A stretch of DNA of 64,000 bases from Lojkania enalia (taxonomy: Eukaryota; Ascomycota; Dothideomycetes; Pleosporales): assembly GCA_010094045.1 (NCBI GenBank), contig ML986707.1:66884-130883 (forward strand), read 5' to 3'. The notes beneath the pieces were generated by a model. That model saw only the letters and a program-made list of their open reading frames with translations. It made no database searches and was not told the origin of the DNA. Positions within the stretch are counted from its first letter, which is position 1, and every line of letters starts with the position of its first letter. The position numbers were made by a program, and so were the translations under genes. Positions 44,915 to 57,300 of this stretch are shown one piece after another.

Positions 44915-45525
44915 AGTTGCTAATCAGTCGCCTAACACAAAAGGTGTGGGCAATTGCTGAGGATCTAGTCGTGCTGCAATGGTAAATTTGACAAGGAAAA
45001 TGTTCGCTTTTATGCTGTGTTTGCATAAAAGAGTCGGCCGAACACAATAATGCGCGTTGCGGGTGATGATGTCGCCATGATGTTCGTCCGGCCGTATCCG
45101 CCGACAAACGCTCTTGCAGTGTTAGTCATCGCTAAAGGACGTCGCGAACGCCGGTGCTCTATTCAATTTTATCATCTAGGCATTACGGCCGAAGTGATGA
45201 GGAAATCTGCAATTCTTCTAGCGTCTCTGCCAGGGATGGAATGCTTTGATCCACGTTGAGGTTGGATCTCACAATAATTTCTAGCATTCAGTCAGCGCTT
45301 GGCACGCCCAGTCAGCGACTTGCAGATTTTAACGAGCCAATCAGCTCCAGTCATGGAACGACCGCCGTCTCAATTGATATCAATGCCTAGGTAGATAGCT
45401 GCAGAGGGGATCCGGACGTTGAAGTCGATATCTCGCTTGCAGTTGATTCGAGTCTTGACGATGAAGCTAGCATTTTGCAACTTTTTCCGAACGCCAAGGC
45501 TCCAGCACCAATCCATATCTCCAAG
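44915..45525. other. gap: FMP52 promoter and 3' side of PGDH gene
   Basis: No gene seen. The short plus-strand frames, including 45419-45760 that overlaps the dehydrogenase end, are shadows. Confidence 0.45.
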
Positions 45526-47385
45526 CTACAATGTGACAACACTAGCCTCAAACACACCTTCTTCTGCTATCAAGCTCTTGACAACATCGTCTCCAACCGG
45601 CTTATCCACACCGAGAATCATCAAGGACTCGTTACCCTCAACATCGCCAACTCCTTCATCAATATCTTCGTGTAGCGGTGCAACACTCATGAAGTTGATA
45701 TTTACGCCCGCCTTTCCTAGTAAGGTACCTACAACGCCAATCTTGCCGCATGTGTCGTAATTCCTACAGATTAGAAGCGTTCCTCGAGGGACGAATTCGC
45801 CCTTGAAGCGGTCCAACCGCGAGATGAAGGGTTTGTTGCCGGATACAAATCCCTGAATGACTTGATCCTCGTCCTCTTGCGGCTTCAAAGATCGGGCAGC
45901 GGAAGGGGAAACTGAACGGCCAACTTCAGAACGTGCGTTTGATACAGAGCGTGAAGCGCGAGCTCGCAATGTGACAAATGATGCATAAGGTTTGTCCTCA
46001 ACGTTTTCACGACTCCGTTGCTCGTTGATGAGAATACCGCGTTCTTTGGCGAGGATTTCTGCATTAACTATGTTGATGTTGAGACCATCAGAGGACGTGA
46101 TAGGAGTAAGAAGACCCTTGACAAGCGCGGCGAAAAGGGGCTTTGTGGTATTGAGGCTTCCCAGTTTTCCTTCGTATATAATGTCAAATGTCGTTCGAAA
46201 GGACTTAATGGCTAATCCCGAAGTGTAATGTTGAGTATATAGTGATCCCATTTTCTCCACCAAAGTCACGAAGGGCTGGAGAGTCCTGTATTCTTCAGGG
46301 AGAATGATAGGTGCGTTGACGGCCGAGCGAGGAAGTTCCCCTGACAGAATTGATACGACTTGTTCGCACACGTCGATGGAGACATTTTCCTGTGCTTCTT
46401 TGGTTGAAGCACCCAGGTGTGGTGTAGCAACCACTTTGGGGTGCGCGATCAGGCGAGATGCTGAAGAATCAGTCTGCGGTGGTTCCGAAGTGAAGACGTC
46501 GATGCCAGCTCCAGCAATAGTACCAGCGTCGAGAGCTGCGACGAGTGCGTCCTCGTCAATCATGCCCCCTCTCGCAACATTCAGTATTCGAGCAGTTGGC
46601 TTCATCGTTGCGAGTTCGGCAGCTCCAATCATCCCTTTGGTTGATGCAATGAGCGGGGTATGGAGCGTTAAGAAATCAGATTCCTTCAGAATCTCAGCAA
46701 GGCTCGACTTGAGCGTAACAGAAGCTGCTGCAGCCAACGTTGGATTCGCATACGGGTCATAAGCAATCAATCGCATCCCGAAGCCGTTGGCGATACGGGC
46801 GACGGTGAGGCCGACTGCAAGGCATTAGTTTGAAGCCCTACGCAACTGCCTTGGTAGTGACTAACCCTTGCCCAACCCGATGATACCGAGAGTCTTGCCC
46901 TTGGCTTCGATTCCGACGAGGCGTCCTCGTTCCCATTTGCTGGCCTTGGTACTCGCACTTGCGTCCCCTATGTTGCGGGCTACGGCCATCATGACTGCCA
47001 CGAGTTAGTAAATGGTCCCGAGGGGAAATTTGAGCTACTTACGTGCAATGGTATGTTCCGCAGCAGCATTGATATTGCCAGAGGGCGAGTTCACTACGAT
47101 GATACCATGTTTCGTTGCGCTCACGACGTCGACATTGTCCACTCCCACGCCGGCTCTGGCAACAACTTTGAGTTTCCTGGCAGCCTCGAGGAGATCCGCC
47201 GTTACTTTTGTTTCGGATCGGACGATAAGGCCCTCGTATTCGCCGATGATGCTTTTCAATTCTCCCGGAGTCAGTCCTTTCTTCTCATCTACATCAAATT
47301 GGTCTTTCAGTAAAGCCAGGCCATCCGGTGAGACCTTTTCCGGAATCAGGATCTTCGGCCTCGAAACTTGGACCGCGTAAGACAT
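45526..47385 (-). CDS. SER3: D-3-phosphoglycerate dehydrogenase
   Basis: Exons are 47385-47043, 46994-46866 and 46814-45526 (introns 48 and 51 nt), 586 residues. It oxidises 3-phosphoglycerate with NAD in the first committed step of serine synthesis. Blocks: KILIPEKVSPDGLALL, VVARAGVGVDNVD, NSPSGNINAAAEHTIA, GRLVGIEAKGKTLGIIGLGKVG (the NAD loop, completed across intron 2), LNVARGGMIDEDAL, and the catalytic His in ATPHLGAST. The extra middle domain and a C-terminal ACT domain (GVVGTLLGKAGVNINFMSVAP) make it the long form, so serine feedback is possible. A Ser/Arg-rich insertion (RASRSVSNARSEVGRSVSPS) between them is unusual. Confidence 0.95.
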
Positions 47386-48042
47386 TGTTTATGCGTTAGA
47401 GGTTGAATATGACTTATACAACAGAGTCTGGGGGCTTCCAAGCGTCAGCTGAGTTGAGGGATGTCGAGCCATGTGTTCCTTCCTTTTATGTCCCGGACAA
47501 TTACATGGTCCGCTATCGGCCTGCGCTCTCCTGCGGTTTGCTGCATCACCTGCTCTCATTGAATGAACTGTGTCATCAAGGCTTGCTTATTGTGGCTTAG
47601 TGCGCTGCCCCGCCCCCGCACTACGCCACCCCTCTGTCTGACTAGAACCTGTCAATAATTTACTCAAGTACACACGAGGGAATTTTCAGAGACACGTACT
47701 GTTCTCTCTAGACTAGCACCTGAAAACGACCCTGAACACGGGGACAGACAAAAAGAAACGTGGAGGAGGCTGTACGTCTGTGACGAGAAGCTGGCAGCGG
47801 CGACCGGACTGGGAGGTAAGTCATGTGGGCTAGCTAGGAGGGTAGCAATGATATTGCCATGACAAAAAGCAATTTTCCACCACGCAATCCTTTCGCCCAA
47901 TACTCCGTATAGACATCTAGTCAGCTAGCGGGGGTGCTTTACGATTGATTGCAGATCATTACATGTCATACTATGCATCGTTTGGAAGAAGCTGTCTTCG
48001 TTCCTCGCTATGATATGTATCAAATCAAGTCACAATTGTAGA
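47386..48042. other. gap: PGDH promoter, glyoxalase 3' region
   Basis: No gene seen. Short frames only. Confidence 0.45.
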
Positions 48043-49266
48043 TTACCAGCTGGCTCGCGTTTTAAGCTTCTCGTTTTGGATGACCTCGATCCAGTAACCG
48101 TCGGGATCTTTACAATTTGTTAGTGTAGGCCAACAATCATCGCCGTTGTCTCGACATACCTAAAACAAACGCAATATTCTTCATTCGTCCGTCTGTCAGC
48201 CTCTTCTTCCAATTCACCTTCTTCTCTTCGAACCGCGCACATGCAGCATCGAGGTCGTCTACAGTAATGCAGATATGGCCAAATCCTTGAGGCTGAGCGT
48301 TTCCATCGTGATACTTGAAGTCGGGTTCTTTTTCCGTTCCGTAGTTCCACGTCAGCTCAAGTAGGCCCTCCCTATCCGCAACCGGATTGACGCCGTTGGA
48401 TGAGGCTTCCGGCGCTGGTGGACCATACCCGAGGAAATACAAATTGAAGCCGCCGTTCTTACTCTCCGAGGTCCGCATAAGCTGCATTCCCATGATGTCC
48501 TTGTAAAAGCCGAGGGAGGCTTCGGGATCCTTGATGCGAATCATCGTGTGGTTCTATTTTTGTTAGCCCTGTGTTCCGACTGGAAGCGCAGACGCACTAA
48601 GCGGTACGTAGCAGTGTCCGACTCTTTGACGCCCGCTGTCTCCTCTAGTGGCTTCTGGCCGATGACCTCCACCCAGTAGCCGTCGGGATCCAGGGCAAAC
48701 GCAATGTGTCGCATCTTCCCGTCCGACAATTTCTTCTGGAATTTGTAGCCTGCATCCTCGATTCGCTGACATGCCGCCTGGATATTGTCTACTGAAATAG
48801 CGAGATGTCCGAACCCTCGCGGATCGGTGTTGCCGTTTGCGATCTTGTAGTCTGGGTCGTTCTCAGTCCCGTAGTTGTGGGTCAGCTCAACAATACCCTC
48901 TCGATCCGTCCAATGGTTGCCGTGTGAAACCGCCTTGGGGCTATCGTATGCGAGGAAATATAGGTCGAAGTTGGCATCGGGGTTTGGGATCTTATTGATC
49001 AGTTTCATGCCGAGAAACTCATAGAACTCGACTGAACGCTTGGGATCCTTGACTCGTATCCTGCAGCACGTCAGCGCTGGTCCAATTCTATAATAGGGGC
49101 AATGAACGGACATAGAGTGATTGAGCTTGTACTTGGCAGGATCAGTGGCCATGGTGGCTAGTGTCCTAAATGAAGTGCTTCGTCTGCTGTTGTGCTGTAT
49201 TGCGCGAGGGGTGAGAGAACTTGAAAGTCTGAACAAGGTGGACAAGGACTGGCGGAGGCAGAACAT
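48043..49266 (-). CDS. GLO1: glyoxalase I (lactoylglutathione lyase), two-domain
   Basis: Exons are 49266-49112, 49060-48598, 48553-48160 and 48107-48043 (introns 51, 44, 52 nt), 358 residues. It isomerises the methylglyoxal-glutathione hemithioacetal to lactoylglutathione. Two tandem glyoxalase domains are clear: SMIRVKDPKRSVEFYEFLGMKL..FGHLAISVDN..DPDGYWVEVIGQKP and TMIRIKDPEASLGFYKDIMGMQL..FGHICITVDD..DPDGYWIEVIQNEK, each with its metal-binding Glu in the DPDGYW-EV motif. The first ATG (49266) gives a basic, Ser-rich presequence (FRLSSSLTPRAIQHNSRRS) typical of mitochondrial import. A second ATG at 49152 has the ideal context GCCACCATGG and would give the cytosolic form. Confidence 0.94.
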
Positions 49267-50307
49267 CAACTACCACATACAACAGTAGTAGTGTGCTAGC
49301 ACAGTCAAGCGCAATGGGGATGAGAAGGGTGTGGGGGCGTGATAGAAATATTTATTGATCGATGGCAGTTTGGATGACGTTTAATCGCCTATTCACCGAG
49401 CTCCTCCACCCCCTCGTCGGGTTTCCCGCGGGCCGGCAGTTCTCTGTATATCGCAGCAATCTTCCCGCTAGCACCGCCACAGTTCCAGCTCCACAAACTT
49501 ATTGTAAAAATAAAAATAATAATTCTTTTTTCACTTCTCAAGGCTATTAAAAAGCAAAATAAGCAAGAGCTTTCACGGTGGTACGACTAGGGTCCCACAC
49601 ACTACGGCTGTCACATCCCATTAAGCTGGCTTAAGATGATGGATTATTTCGTGGATGAGGGGCGCTAACTGCCTTCCTTGGGCCTATCACACCCGTTGGA
49701 TTGCAACCTTATGGCCCTGTCCTGTGGGATATCCTTTCGGTATTCCATAGAAGTTCCCACCTGCTGTAATTATAGGGACCTTTTTCTTCATAATTTTTAT
49801 TTTAATATTATTATTTTTAACAGCAGGTATCACGTGATGTGTGCAACGGGGGCGGCGACTCCGCCCTTGCACGGAGCTAGCGATAAGCCATCGGTCAAGC
49901 TTCCAGGGCTGATGCGTGGAAGGCGCCTCGAACTCCACAACACTATGCCCCACACCAACATATATCCTGTCCCTCCTTCTAGACACCTTTGTTGTTTGTT
50001 GGATATACCAGCTCTCTACTGAAAAGGACTCTCGTTTTCTCAAGGAGGGACCCGCCAGCTTCGCGACGTGGCGGGGACCGAAGTTTGTGCACAGACTCGA
50101 GACCAGAGGTGATTTCGTGTTTCTTCCTGGTAGGCATATTATATTCCCCTCCACACGCTGTTTTATACTATCTTTTCATTCTCTTCGCTCTCATTTCCCT
50201 CCATTTCTTTGGTCTACCGAAAAGTCTCTATACCATGTATTTCGCCATGTCACGCCGCACAGGCTGAATCACGTCACTAACCCATCAGTCCTACAGCCGT
50301 TTTCAGG
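49267..50307. other. divergent gap upstream of GLO1 and the Roadblock gene
   Basis: No gene seen. AT-rich stretches near 49500-49560 and 49780-49820. The frames at 49678-50314 have no motif and lead into the Roadblock gene's 5' leader. Confidence 0.4.
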
Positions 50308-51030
50308 ATGCTGAACGCTGTGAAGCTCAGCGAGCTCCTCGCCAAGAATTTGGACCCTCAGCTTTACCCCCGCATGTTGTAAGTCTTTCTAATTTCGGTA
50401 CCCTTTTGTGATATTCACGTATCTAGCGTAATGTCACCGAACGGGACGCTGATGGCATACTCTACACCTGTCGATATCAAGGATCTCCGGGACCAGGCTG
50501 CTTTGATATCCATGGCATGGAAAGAGAATGAAGCGAACCTCAGGGCTAAGCATGCCAAAGAATCAAATCTGGATGGCTCTGATGATCCATCAATATCCCC
50601 CAGTCTCGAGACTCTCACCATAGAATTTCAGCATAATAATATCGTTGTACGAGCTATCCAGCCCAGCCTTCTACTCGTACTAGTAGGTGGTGTGCCACCG
50701 TCTCGGAAGGCTACATTCAAAATCACGCCTGAGGCTCATGGAGATCCTCGTTACCCATCTACTGAGCTCTCAGACTCTGATGAAATACTTACTAGCCAGC
50801 CAAAAGAGACCATCTCCTCTTCAGAGAGTTCTCTACGCACAAGCGATGAAGGAAGCAGCGGTAAAAGGAAGGCTGCATCAATAGCGAGCCATATCAGCCA
50901 GAAAGAGAAGGATATGAAGGTCGGCGCACTTCATATCCAGCGAAAGAAAATAGACGCCCTGACCGATTTCATTCGGGCCGACTTCGATGCCAAAGGCTTT
51001 GTCATGCCCGATGATTCGAACTTTCCATAA
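50308..51030 (+). CDS. Roadblock/LC7-domain protein, LAMTOR2-like
   Basis: Exons are 50308-50378 and 50427-51030 (48-nt intron), 224 residues. The first 130 residues follow the Roadblock/LC7 pattern: MLNAVKLSELLAKNLDPQ, VMSPNGTLMAYSTPVDIKDL, a helix ISMAWKENE, then LTIEFQHNNIVVRAIQPSLLLVLVGG. That order resembles LAMTOR2 of the Ragulator complex that anchors Rag/EGO GTPases on the lysosome or vacuole for TORC1 signalling. The C-terminal third is Ser/Glu/Lys-rich and disordered, with a terminal helical segment (HIQRKKIDALTDFIRADFDAKG). Assignment to Ragulator is by domain resemblance only. Confidence 0.75.
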
Positions 51031-51328
51031 GCAGGCGATCCGTTTTCCTGCCGTATACTTTCACCACTGCAGCAGTTTCGGCTATTATACCATCTTCTAT
51101 TGCAGCATATATCTCTTCCTTTTAATGATCTTCTCTAGCATCTCAGGAACATTGCATGTTTAATATTGTATTGCGTACCATTTTCAAGAATCCCACAGGT
51201 TAAATAAAGTAGGGTAGTCTCAGAATCCTGACAAATAGATTGGGAAACAGTCCTCCAATTGGTATCAATAGTCTCTTACGGCCCTTTTAGAAGCTCTAAT
51301 GCCGATCTCCCTGTTTCCTTTACTACGT

Positions 51329-53005
51329 CTATAGATCCAATACTATATGTCCAATACCTCTTGAGACACAGCTCAGCATTGTCGATTCCCTCTCCTCTCC
51401 CGCTAGCGCAGTCCCTCTATGCTGTACTCTCCCACCGCAAACGCCGACCTTGCATGTTCCGCAATTACCGACTTCACATGAACTATCAATATCCATCCCT
51501 GCAGCTTGTAGCGCTTCTAACAATGACTGAGATCCTCCAACTTCGATTGTCTTCTGGCTCTCTCTAAGCTCCGCAGTAAACGGATCTCCACCAGTCTCAA
51601 TAGTGAATGCCTCGAAATGCACCAAGCTGTCAGGAACGCCAAGCTTCTTGGCGGTTTCCTTCACCCCGTCCATCAGACGCTGGGGACCGCAGCAGTATAT
51701 ATGAGTGTTGTCATCGGCGCGGGAGATAATGGTATTCAAATCCAATCTCTCGCAATGTACTTTGTTGTAAATTTTCGCGTTGCTACCCAGAGGCATTATA
51801 TGACTTTTGAAAGGCACTTCTTGTGCCACGGCAAAATGAAGCTCGTACTTTTGGTGGGTTTGTTGCAGGTATTTCAGCGCAGCCAGGAATGCCGTTATCC
51901 CAATTCCTCCAGCAATGATGATATGCCGGTCCGCTTCTTCCGCGAGTGGAAAGCGAGTTGTAAGCTTCCCGGCTATCAAGATATCACCAATTTTTGCTTT
52001 CTCATGGAGATATTTGGAGCCACCTCGACTCTCTTTCTCAAGCGCGACGCCGAGTTCGAATCGCTTCGTTGTTCCGCCAATGACCGAGTATGCCCTGACC
52101 AACTTTCCACCAAGTTTTAACCGTACATGACTTCCTGGCAATACGGGAAGATCCTCGCTAGACTGCTGCACAGCTTCGAGGACAAATGCGGTAACGCTGC
52201 TCGTCTCTTTCCTCTTTCCAGCAATCCGGTACTCGACCCACGTATTCATCGCAACCTCTTCCGGCCCAAACATCCTCCCATCCTGATCTTCCACAGCATC
52301 CTTTTCCAATCTCTTCCTCACAAGCTTTTTGATAGACTTCCCCAACTCAGGCAACTTGACCATCTCCTCCATCGCCTCTTTGTTATCCTTCTCAATGTAC
52401 AAATAATACTGTGCCCTTGCAATCGTCCACTCCGGATGCGGTCTTTCAACCAATGTGATCATATCGCCCGGGCTGATGCTGCCAGTCTTCAGCACCCGGT
52501 AGTACCAGCCCGTGCGGAAAAGGCTCTGTGACCGCCTCGCCATATCCTTAACCTCAAATCTGTGGTTCAATTTGAAGCACGGCGCTCTCGGTTCGCTGAC
52601 CTGGACTAGAATCTCCCCAATTGAGATCTGGTCCCCGACGCACACAGTCCGCTCCTCGAGCGCATCGCTAATTAGGTTCTCACCGAACCCGCCGGCATTG
52701 AAGAGGTGTGCGGATCCAGGGAGTTCAGCTTTCCATTCGAGGTAGTGATTTGAGCAATAGTGCAGCAGCGCTTTGTCAACGCCGCCGTGGCCGTGGTAGG
52801 CTTGCTGGTCGCTTGGGATCCCAAATTCAGTGATAGGGATTGAGCCGCGGAGTGGGATTTTGAAGATTGCGGAGTCGACGTCGAGATTGAAGACCTTTTT
52901 GATTTTGCCGGAACGGATCTGAGTCAGAGGGTGGGGTTGGAAAGGTGGGGGGGCTTTCAGAGTTTCTGGATCTAGGGGGTTGTGGAGGTATTCTGGGACG
53001 CTCAT
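51329..53005 (-). CDS. MOSC domain fused to ferredoxin-reductase and 2Fe-2S ferredoxin
   Basis: A single exon of 558 residues, starting at ATG 53005 (MSVPEYLHNP); the upstream in-frame codon is TTG. Order: a YiiM-like MOSC domain (about 30-200) with DQQAYHGHGGVDKALLHY, GFGENL and the conserved Cys in SEPRAPCFKLN; a 3-alpha segment (about 205-265); a flavin-binding barrel with LPGSHVRLKL and RAYSVIGG; an NAD domain with IIIAGGIGITAFLAALKYL and IYCCGPQRLM; and a C-terminal plant-type 2Fe-2S domain, SCEVGNCGTCKVG (Cys-x4-Cys-x2-Cys) with the fourth Cys in MLSCVSR. MOSC domains bind sulfur or molybdopterin cofactors. The fused reductase supplies NAD(P)H electrons. The physiological substrate is not known; reduction of N-hydroxylated compounds is a plausible analogy. 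Confidence 0.9.
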   Translation of the reverse strand: MSVPEYLHNPLDPETLKAPPPFQPHPLTQIRSGKIKKVFNLDVDSAIFKIPLRGSIPITEFGIPSDQQAYHGHGGVDKALLHYCSNHYLEWKAELPGSAHLFNAGGFGENLISDALEERTVCVGDQISIGEILVQVSEPRAPCFKLNHRFEVKDMARRSQSLFRTGWYYRVLKTGSISPGDMITLVERPHPEWTIARAQYYLYIEKDNKEAMEEMVKLPELGKSIKKLVRKRLEKDAVEDQDGRMFGPEEVAMNTWVEYRIAGKRKETSSVTAFVLEAVQQSSEDLPVLPGSHVRLKLGGKLVRAYSVIGGTTKRFELGVALEKESRGGSKYLHEKAKIGDILIAGKLTTRFPLAEEADRHIIIAGGIGITAFLAALKYLQQTHQKYELHFAVAQEVPFKSHIMPLGSNAKIYNKVHCERLDLNTIISRADDNTHIYCCGPQRLMDGVKETAKKLGVPDSLVHFEAFTIETGGDPFTAELRESQKTIEVGGSQSLLEALQAAGMDIDSSCEVGNCGTCKVGVCGGRVQHRGTALAGEERESTMLSCVSRGIGHIVLDL

Positions 53006-53965
53006 CTTGCCAGGTCGAGCAATCGCCCTTACAATTGCGCAATTGATTAGATAGTTGATAGGCAAGCAAAGAAATGATGGATATGCTCGAGATTTAGATG
53101 ACTCCTGGGAAGCTGAAAATGGAGATCCGCTAGAATGGCTGAAGCATCTCTCCGATACAGATGGAAGTAAAAATCATTCCTCGTGGAGGAAATTTACTAT
53201 ACTCGTTCTATGCATCTGATCTTATACCTTAAACGCCAGTCAATGCAGTCATGTGAAGCGGTGTTGCCTAAAATTCCTTCAGTAAAGAAGATCAGACCTA
53301 GATTCATAATCCGACACGTCGCAACACTTATCCGAGTTTTTCTCGAAAAATTAAACGTAAGATGAATGACCACCATAAACATGCGACTATGTTTCTTGAA
53401 GATTAGATGGTTGGAAGATGGTTTGTTGCGAAAAGGGAAGGTAGTATGTAGGAGAGGAGATGAGTCCGTCTCCCCGCACCATTAGGTCGAACAGCCAATT
53501 ACAAGTCTTTCGATGCATCCCCTGCGTCGAACCCTTATGCATTGATGATTTCTTCAAGTATAACATCCTGAAGCTGTCTCATTAGTATTCTATCACAAGT
53601 AGCTAACCCTACTGGCAACTGACCTTGGAACGCTTGAAGGTCACGTGGGTGTCTGATCTCGGCTCGACTTACCTTAATACATGACTCCTGCTCTGACGTC
53701 ACCGTGCCCTCACAATGTCTAATATTAACTTTCTAGCTCCAGGACACCGGCATCCTCCCAATCTCACATTACTTCCCCCCTGTAACCTCAATTACGTTTT
53801 GTCTCTCGCAAGTCTGGACTAGGTCTGGATTAGACACGGCTTTGTTACGTGTGCGCTCTCAAGCTTCAACTCTGCAATCAACCCAGCGCTTTGAGCGTCA
53901 TACACAGCTCCCTCAATTCAATCCAAGGGTGTGCTTCATAGCCAATACCGAACCAAACAACCACA
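53006..53965. other. divergent gap: promoters only
   Basis: No gene seen between the MOSC fusion and the small mitochondrial protein. The short frames at 53183-53382 are on both strands without motif. Confidence 0.45.
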
Positions 53966-54367
53966 ATGTCCCTCCTCCGAGGGTTTCCCACACGCCGCCT
54001 CTTCTCACGTCCCGCCACCCTGTCACTCGCACGGCCCCTCTCCTCGACTCCTCGCAGCCTTCTTCCTCGAAAAGACACGCAGGATAAAGACTCACTCAAC
54101 CCAACGTCGACCGAATATTCAAAGTCTGGCTCTGATGACGCGGCAGCGCACGACGATGCGGCGTTCAACCCCAACAAGACATCCCCGGAGACCGAGAAGG
54201 AGACCACTACTAGCACAGCCGGTAATGATCCGCTAAATGTCAGTCCCGGCAATCCGGAGGTCAGTAAGCCGAGAAGTAGCACTGAAGGAGGAGCTTCAGA
54301 AGATCCGAGTCAAAAGTCCAGTGGAGGTGGGAGTGCGCCAAAAGCTGGAGGAGGCAAAAGTGGTTGA
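53966..54367 (+). CDS. small fungal mitochondrial protein of unknown function
   Basis: A single exon of 133 residues. It opens MSLLRGFPTRRLFSRPATLS, rich in Arg/Ser/Leu with no acid for 36 residues, followed by LSSTPRSLLPRKDTQDKDSL, which fits a mitochondrial presequence with a cleavage region. The rest is hydrophilic and disordered: EYSKSGSDDAAAHDDAAFNPNKT, GNDPLNVSPGNPEVSKPR and a Gly/Ser/Lys tail. The motifs RKDTQDKDS, EYSKSGSDD and NPEVSK recur in proteins I associate with a conserved Pezizomycotina family. No catalytic or membrane feature. Confidence 0.75.
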   Translation: MSLLRGFPTRRLFSRPATLSLARPLSSTPRSLLPRKDTQDKDSLNPTSTEYSKSGSDDAAAHDDAAFNPNKTSPETEKETTTSTAGNDPLNVSPGNPEVSKPRSSTEGGASEDPSQKSSGGGSAPKAGGGKSG

Positions 54368-57300
54368 GGCTTCAGGAGCGAGCCAGGAGTAGGCGGGGTA
54401 GTAGGACGAGAAAGGGGCACCAAGGTGTATATAATATAGATATTCAATAGGCGTTCTGTGGGTTGATGGTGTGGACTGGGTGGTTAAGCATTCCATATCG
54501 CATATCCAGCATACCATTTTCTTCTAAATTCAACATACGAAATACCTCATATGGAATTATCTATCAATACAGAGCATGGGTAATATCATATTACCAAAGA
54601 GTACCTCAGAGCATCTCATTCGTTGCATCCCCTAGTTCTAACCGATCATTACTTCTAGAGCCTGTAGTCCTCATCTAGGATTACCTCCACGATCTTTACT
54701 TACAACGAAAGGGCCCTTCACGCAGTCGAGACAACCCTCGCCCAAAACCGCCAATTTGAGCATATCTTGCCTTTACTCGGCACTGTTATGGTCGGTACTC
54801 ATCTCTATAACCGACCACCCGGAATGAATGGAATGTTTCGGTTGCCTGTCTTCGTTGCCCCAATAACTTTTCGCTTCTGCATAAATATGCAAAACTCTTC
54901 TAATATGTAATTCAATATGAATTTAACATGATTATAAGCCCATTCACCCCCGCCCCTAGATAGGATCAACAATCGAATTCGAATGATCTTGACTAGAAAA
55001 TCCACCACGAGCCCAGCGCGCTTCCTTCGAAATTACAAACCATATAAAAATCTACTTCCCATGTACACGTATAATACATCAGTGCGGGTGTGAGTGCAGG
55101 AGTGTCGATTGCCGTTGTTTGACTGTTGGCATAATCGAGAAATGTGCCCTCTAATTTCACACAAAGTTAGTAGGATAGCATACTTCTATTCCGGGGCACT
55201 ATTCCATCAGACTATTGCTAGATAGATTGTCTCTTGCAATGATTTGTTGTCCGGGGCTGGACCTCCAATCTTGATAGATTATTTGATAGCGTCCAGCAAT
55301 GCTATTTCTATCCAGGTAGTAGAGATCATTCATTGAACTTCCGGCTTACGACAGTTGTACGTATAACATGGATTTTATGGATTAGAAACGCATGCTCATA
55401 TATTCCTAGTATCGATAAGGAGAGGGACCCAATTTAAATATAGACTCCTGGATGGACCGATGGTGCGGATATTTCTTCCAGTGCGCTTTAGTAGCTTTCA
55501 TTTGTCCGTCCTGAATTTGTATTCAATTCTTTATCTAAGTTCAAAAGTAGCTGAACATGTACTCTTTCTTTTCGCCTGCCATTTGTAGTTTTCTCTATTC
55601 ATTAATATAGCCCAAAAATAGGTGGAAGGGCAATCGACAACGCGTCGGAAATCCGGACGGAGCTCTTATAACAGCTTGACAAAGGCAGTAATACCATAAC
55701 GTGAAATACCCGCTTAGCATGTTAGTTTCATATTATGTGTCGAAAACGTAGCAATAGCAGAGAGTAACAGGATTGCTATAGGAGAATAGCACGAGACGAA
55801 AACATCGCAACGCAAAGATATCGAATCCTCGGAAGAGAAATATGTAAACACCAAGCCTGCACTTTCTTTCACGGATCGCCTCTGCCTCAGCGCAAATTTC
55901 CTGTTCGACTTCACCACGCCGTCCACAACAAGTGCATATCTCTTCTCCTCCACTTACCTAACTGGCATATTGTTCTATGCCATTATTTTAATTAGATCCC
56001 AAATTTTTACTAAGATGTTTCTGAGCTCATGTGGTTTAACTAGAAAAATGCGCCTACTCCAGGGCATACCGAGTGCGATTGGAGCCGGCCATCCCGGGAC
56101 GTCGATTAAGATTTCACCCCTATGTTTGGTCTACCTGAGGTGGTGACGTCGGTTCCTATTCCGGCCGTGATAAAATCCTTCCTATCCTTTTTCTCTCTTT
56201 TTGCTTGGCTTGTTGTGGAGGGCCGAGTACGACAGAAATATATCAAAGCAACGTAGGAAATTCGGAGCAAGAATAAATGAAATCACATAGTCGAAAAGAT
56301 CAGAGAAACGATAATATGAATTATTTGAAAACCCCCCAAAATATTCTGGAATCTTAGAGTATTGATCGTGCGCTGACATGGAAATGAAGAATCGCCGCTT
56401 AAAGTTCAGCCTTCAATTTCAACCCTCTCTCCTCAAAATAAAGTCTCATTATTCGATAAGGACGAAAATATATTCAACTATATAGACATGCAGCTTCTCG
56501 CGTAGATTAGACATTAAAAGAAGCCTGAAACTTCGAAGGAGTTTGGTTGAAGACGGAAGTTGAGGTCATAGCGCCACCCGGAACTTTGTCCACGTACCTA
56601 TCTTCTTAATATTCATTGGTCCGTACGATTATCAGACTTATTGATTCATTCACTAAGAACAATACAGGTGGTTGCGTAGCTGTTGCCTCCGTCTCGCATC
56701 ATTACTGAGGCGCACAAGCAGAGTCTCCTGATCGATCTCCTTGGACTCCTGAGTAGCACCACGACCGGGCGGTACCGCGCGCAGTCACCGTATAATGGAC
56801 AGTATTTGAAGGCAACAAACTAATGAGGCTGAAGAACGGAGGAATAAGAATAAAACACAAGTCACCGCCAAAGTATCAACAACGTGATTGTTCTCGCAAT
56901 ACGTAGCCACGTGCCTCTAATGTTCCTTTAGCGGTTTGCCTATTCCGGAAGGTCGACGACCTCGTGATAACCTCTACTTTGCTCGCTTCGAGGCTCAGCT
57001 CCCCACGAGATGGAAATCATCAGTGCACCGCCCCATGCCGTTTCCCGCATAGACATCCCCGAGGTGCGATGCACCGGAAGTTTTACTAATGTTCGCAAGT
57101 TGCCCCTGTTCCGCCGACCACTCGGCTCGCTACTGCGGACGCTTATTCCTAGCATGGAAATGCCAAAAATAAAGGCTATCAGGGGAGGAGCAAAAAGAGG
57201 AGCCGTGGGGGTCCGAGAGAGATCAAGAAGGCCTTTATCCAAGAAGCTTGACGATATCTATGCTTAGCAATAAAGCTAGTCGAGCGGTGAACGATGGGTG

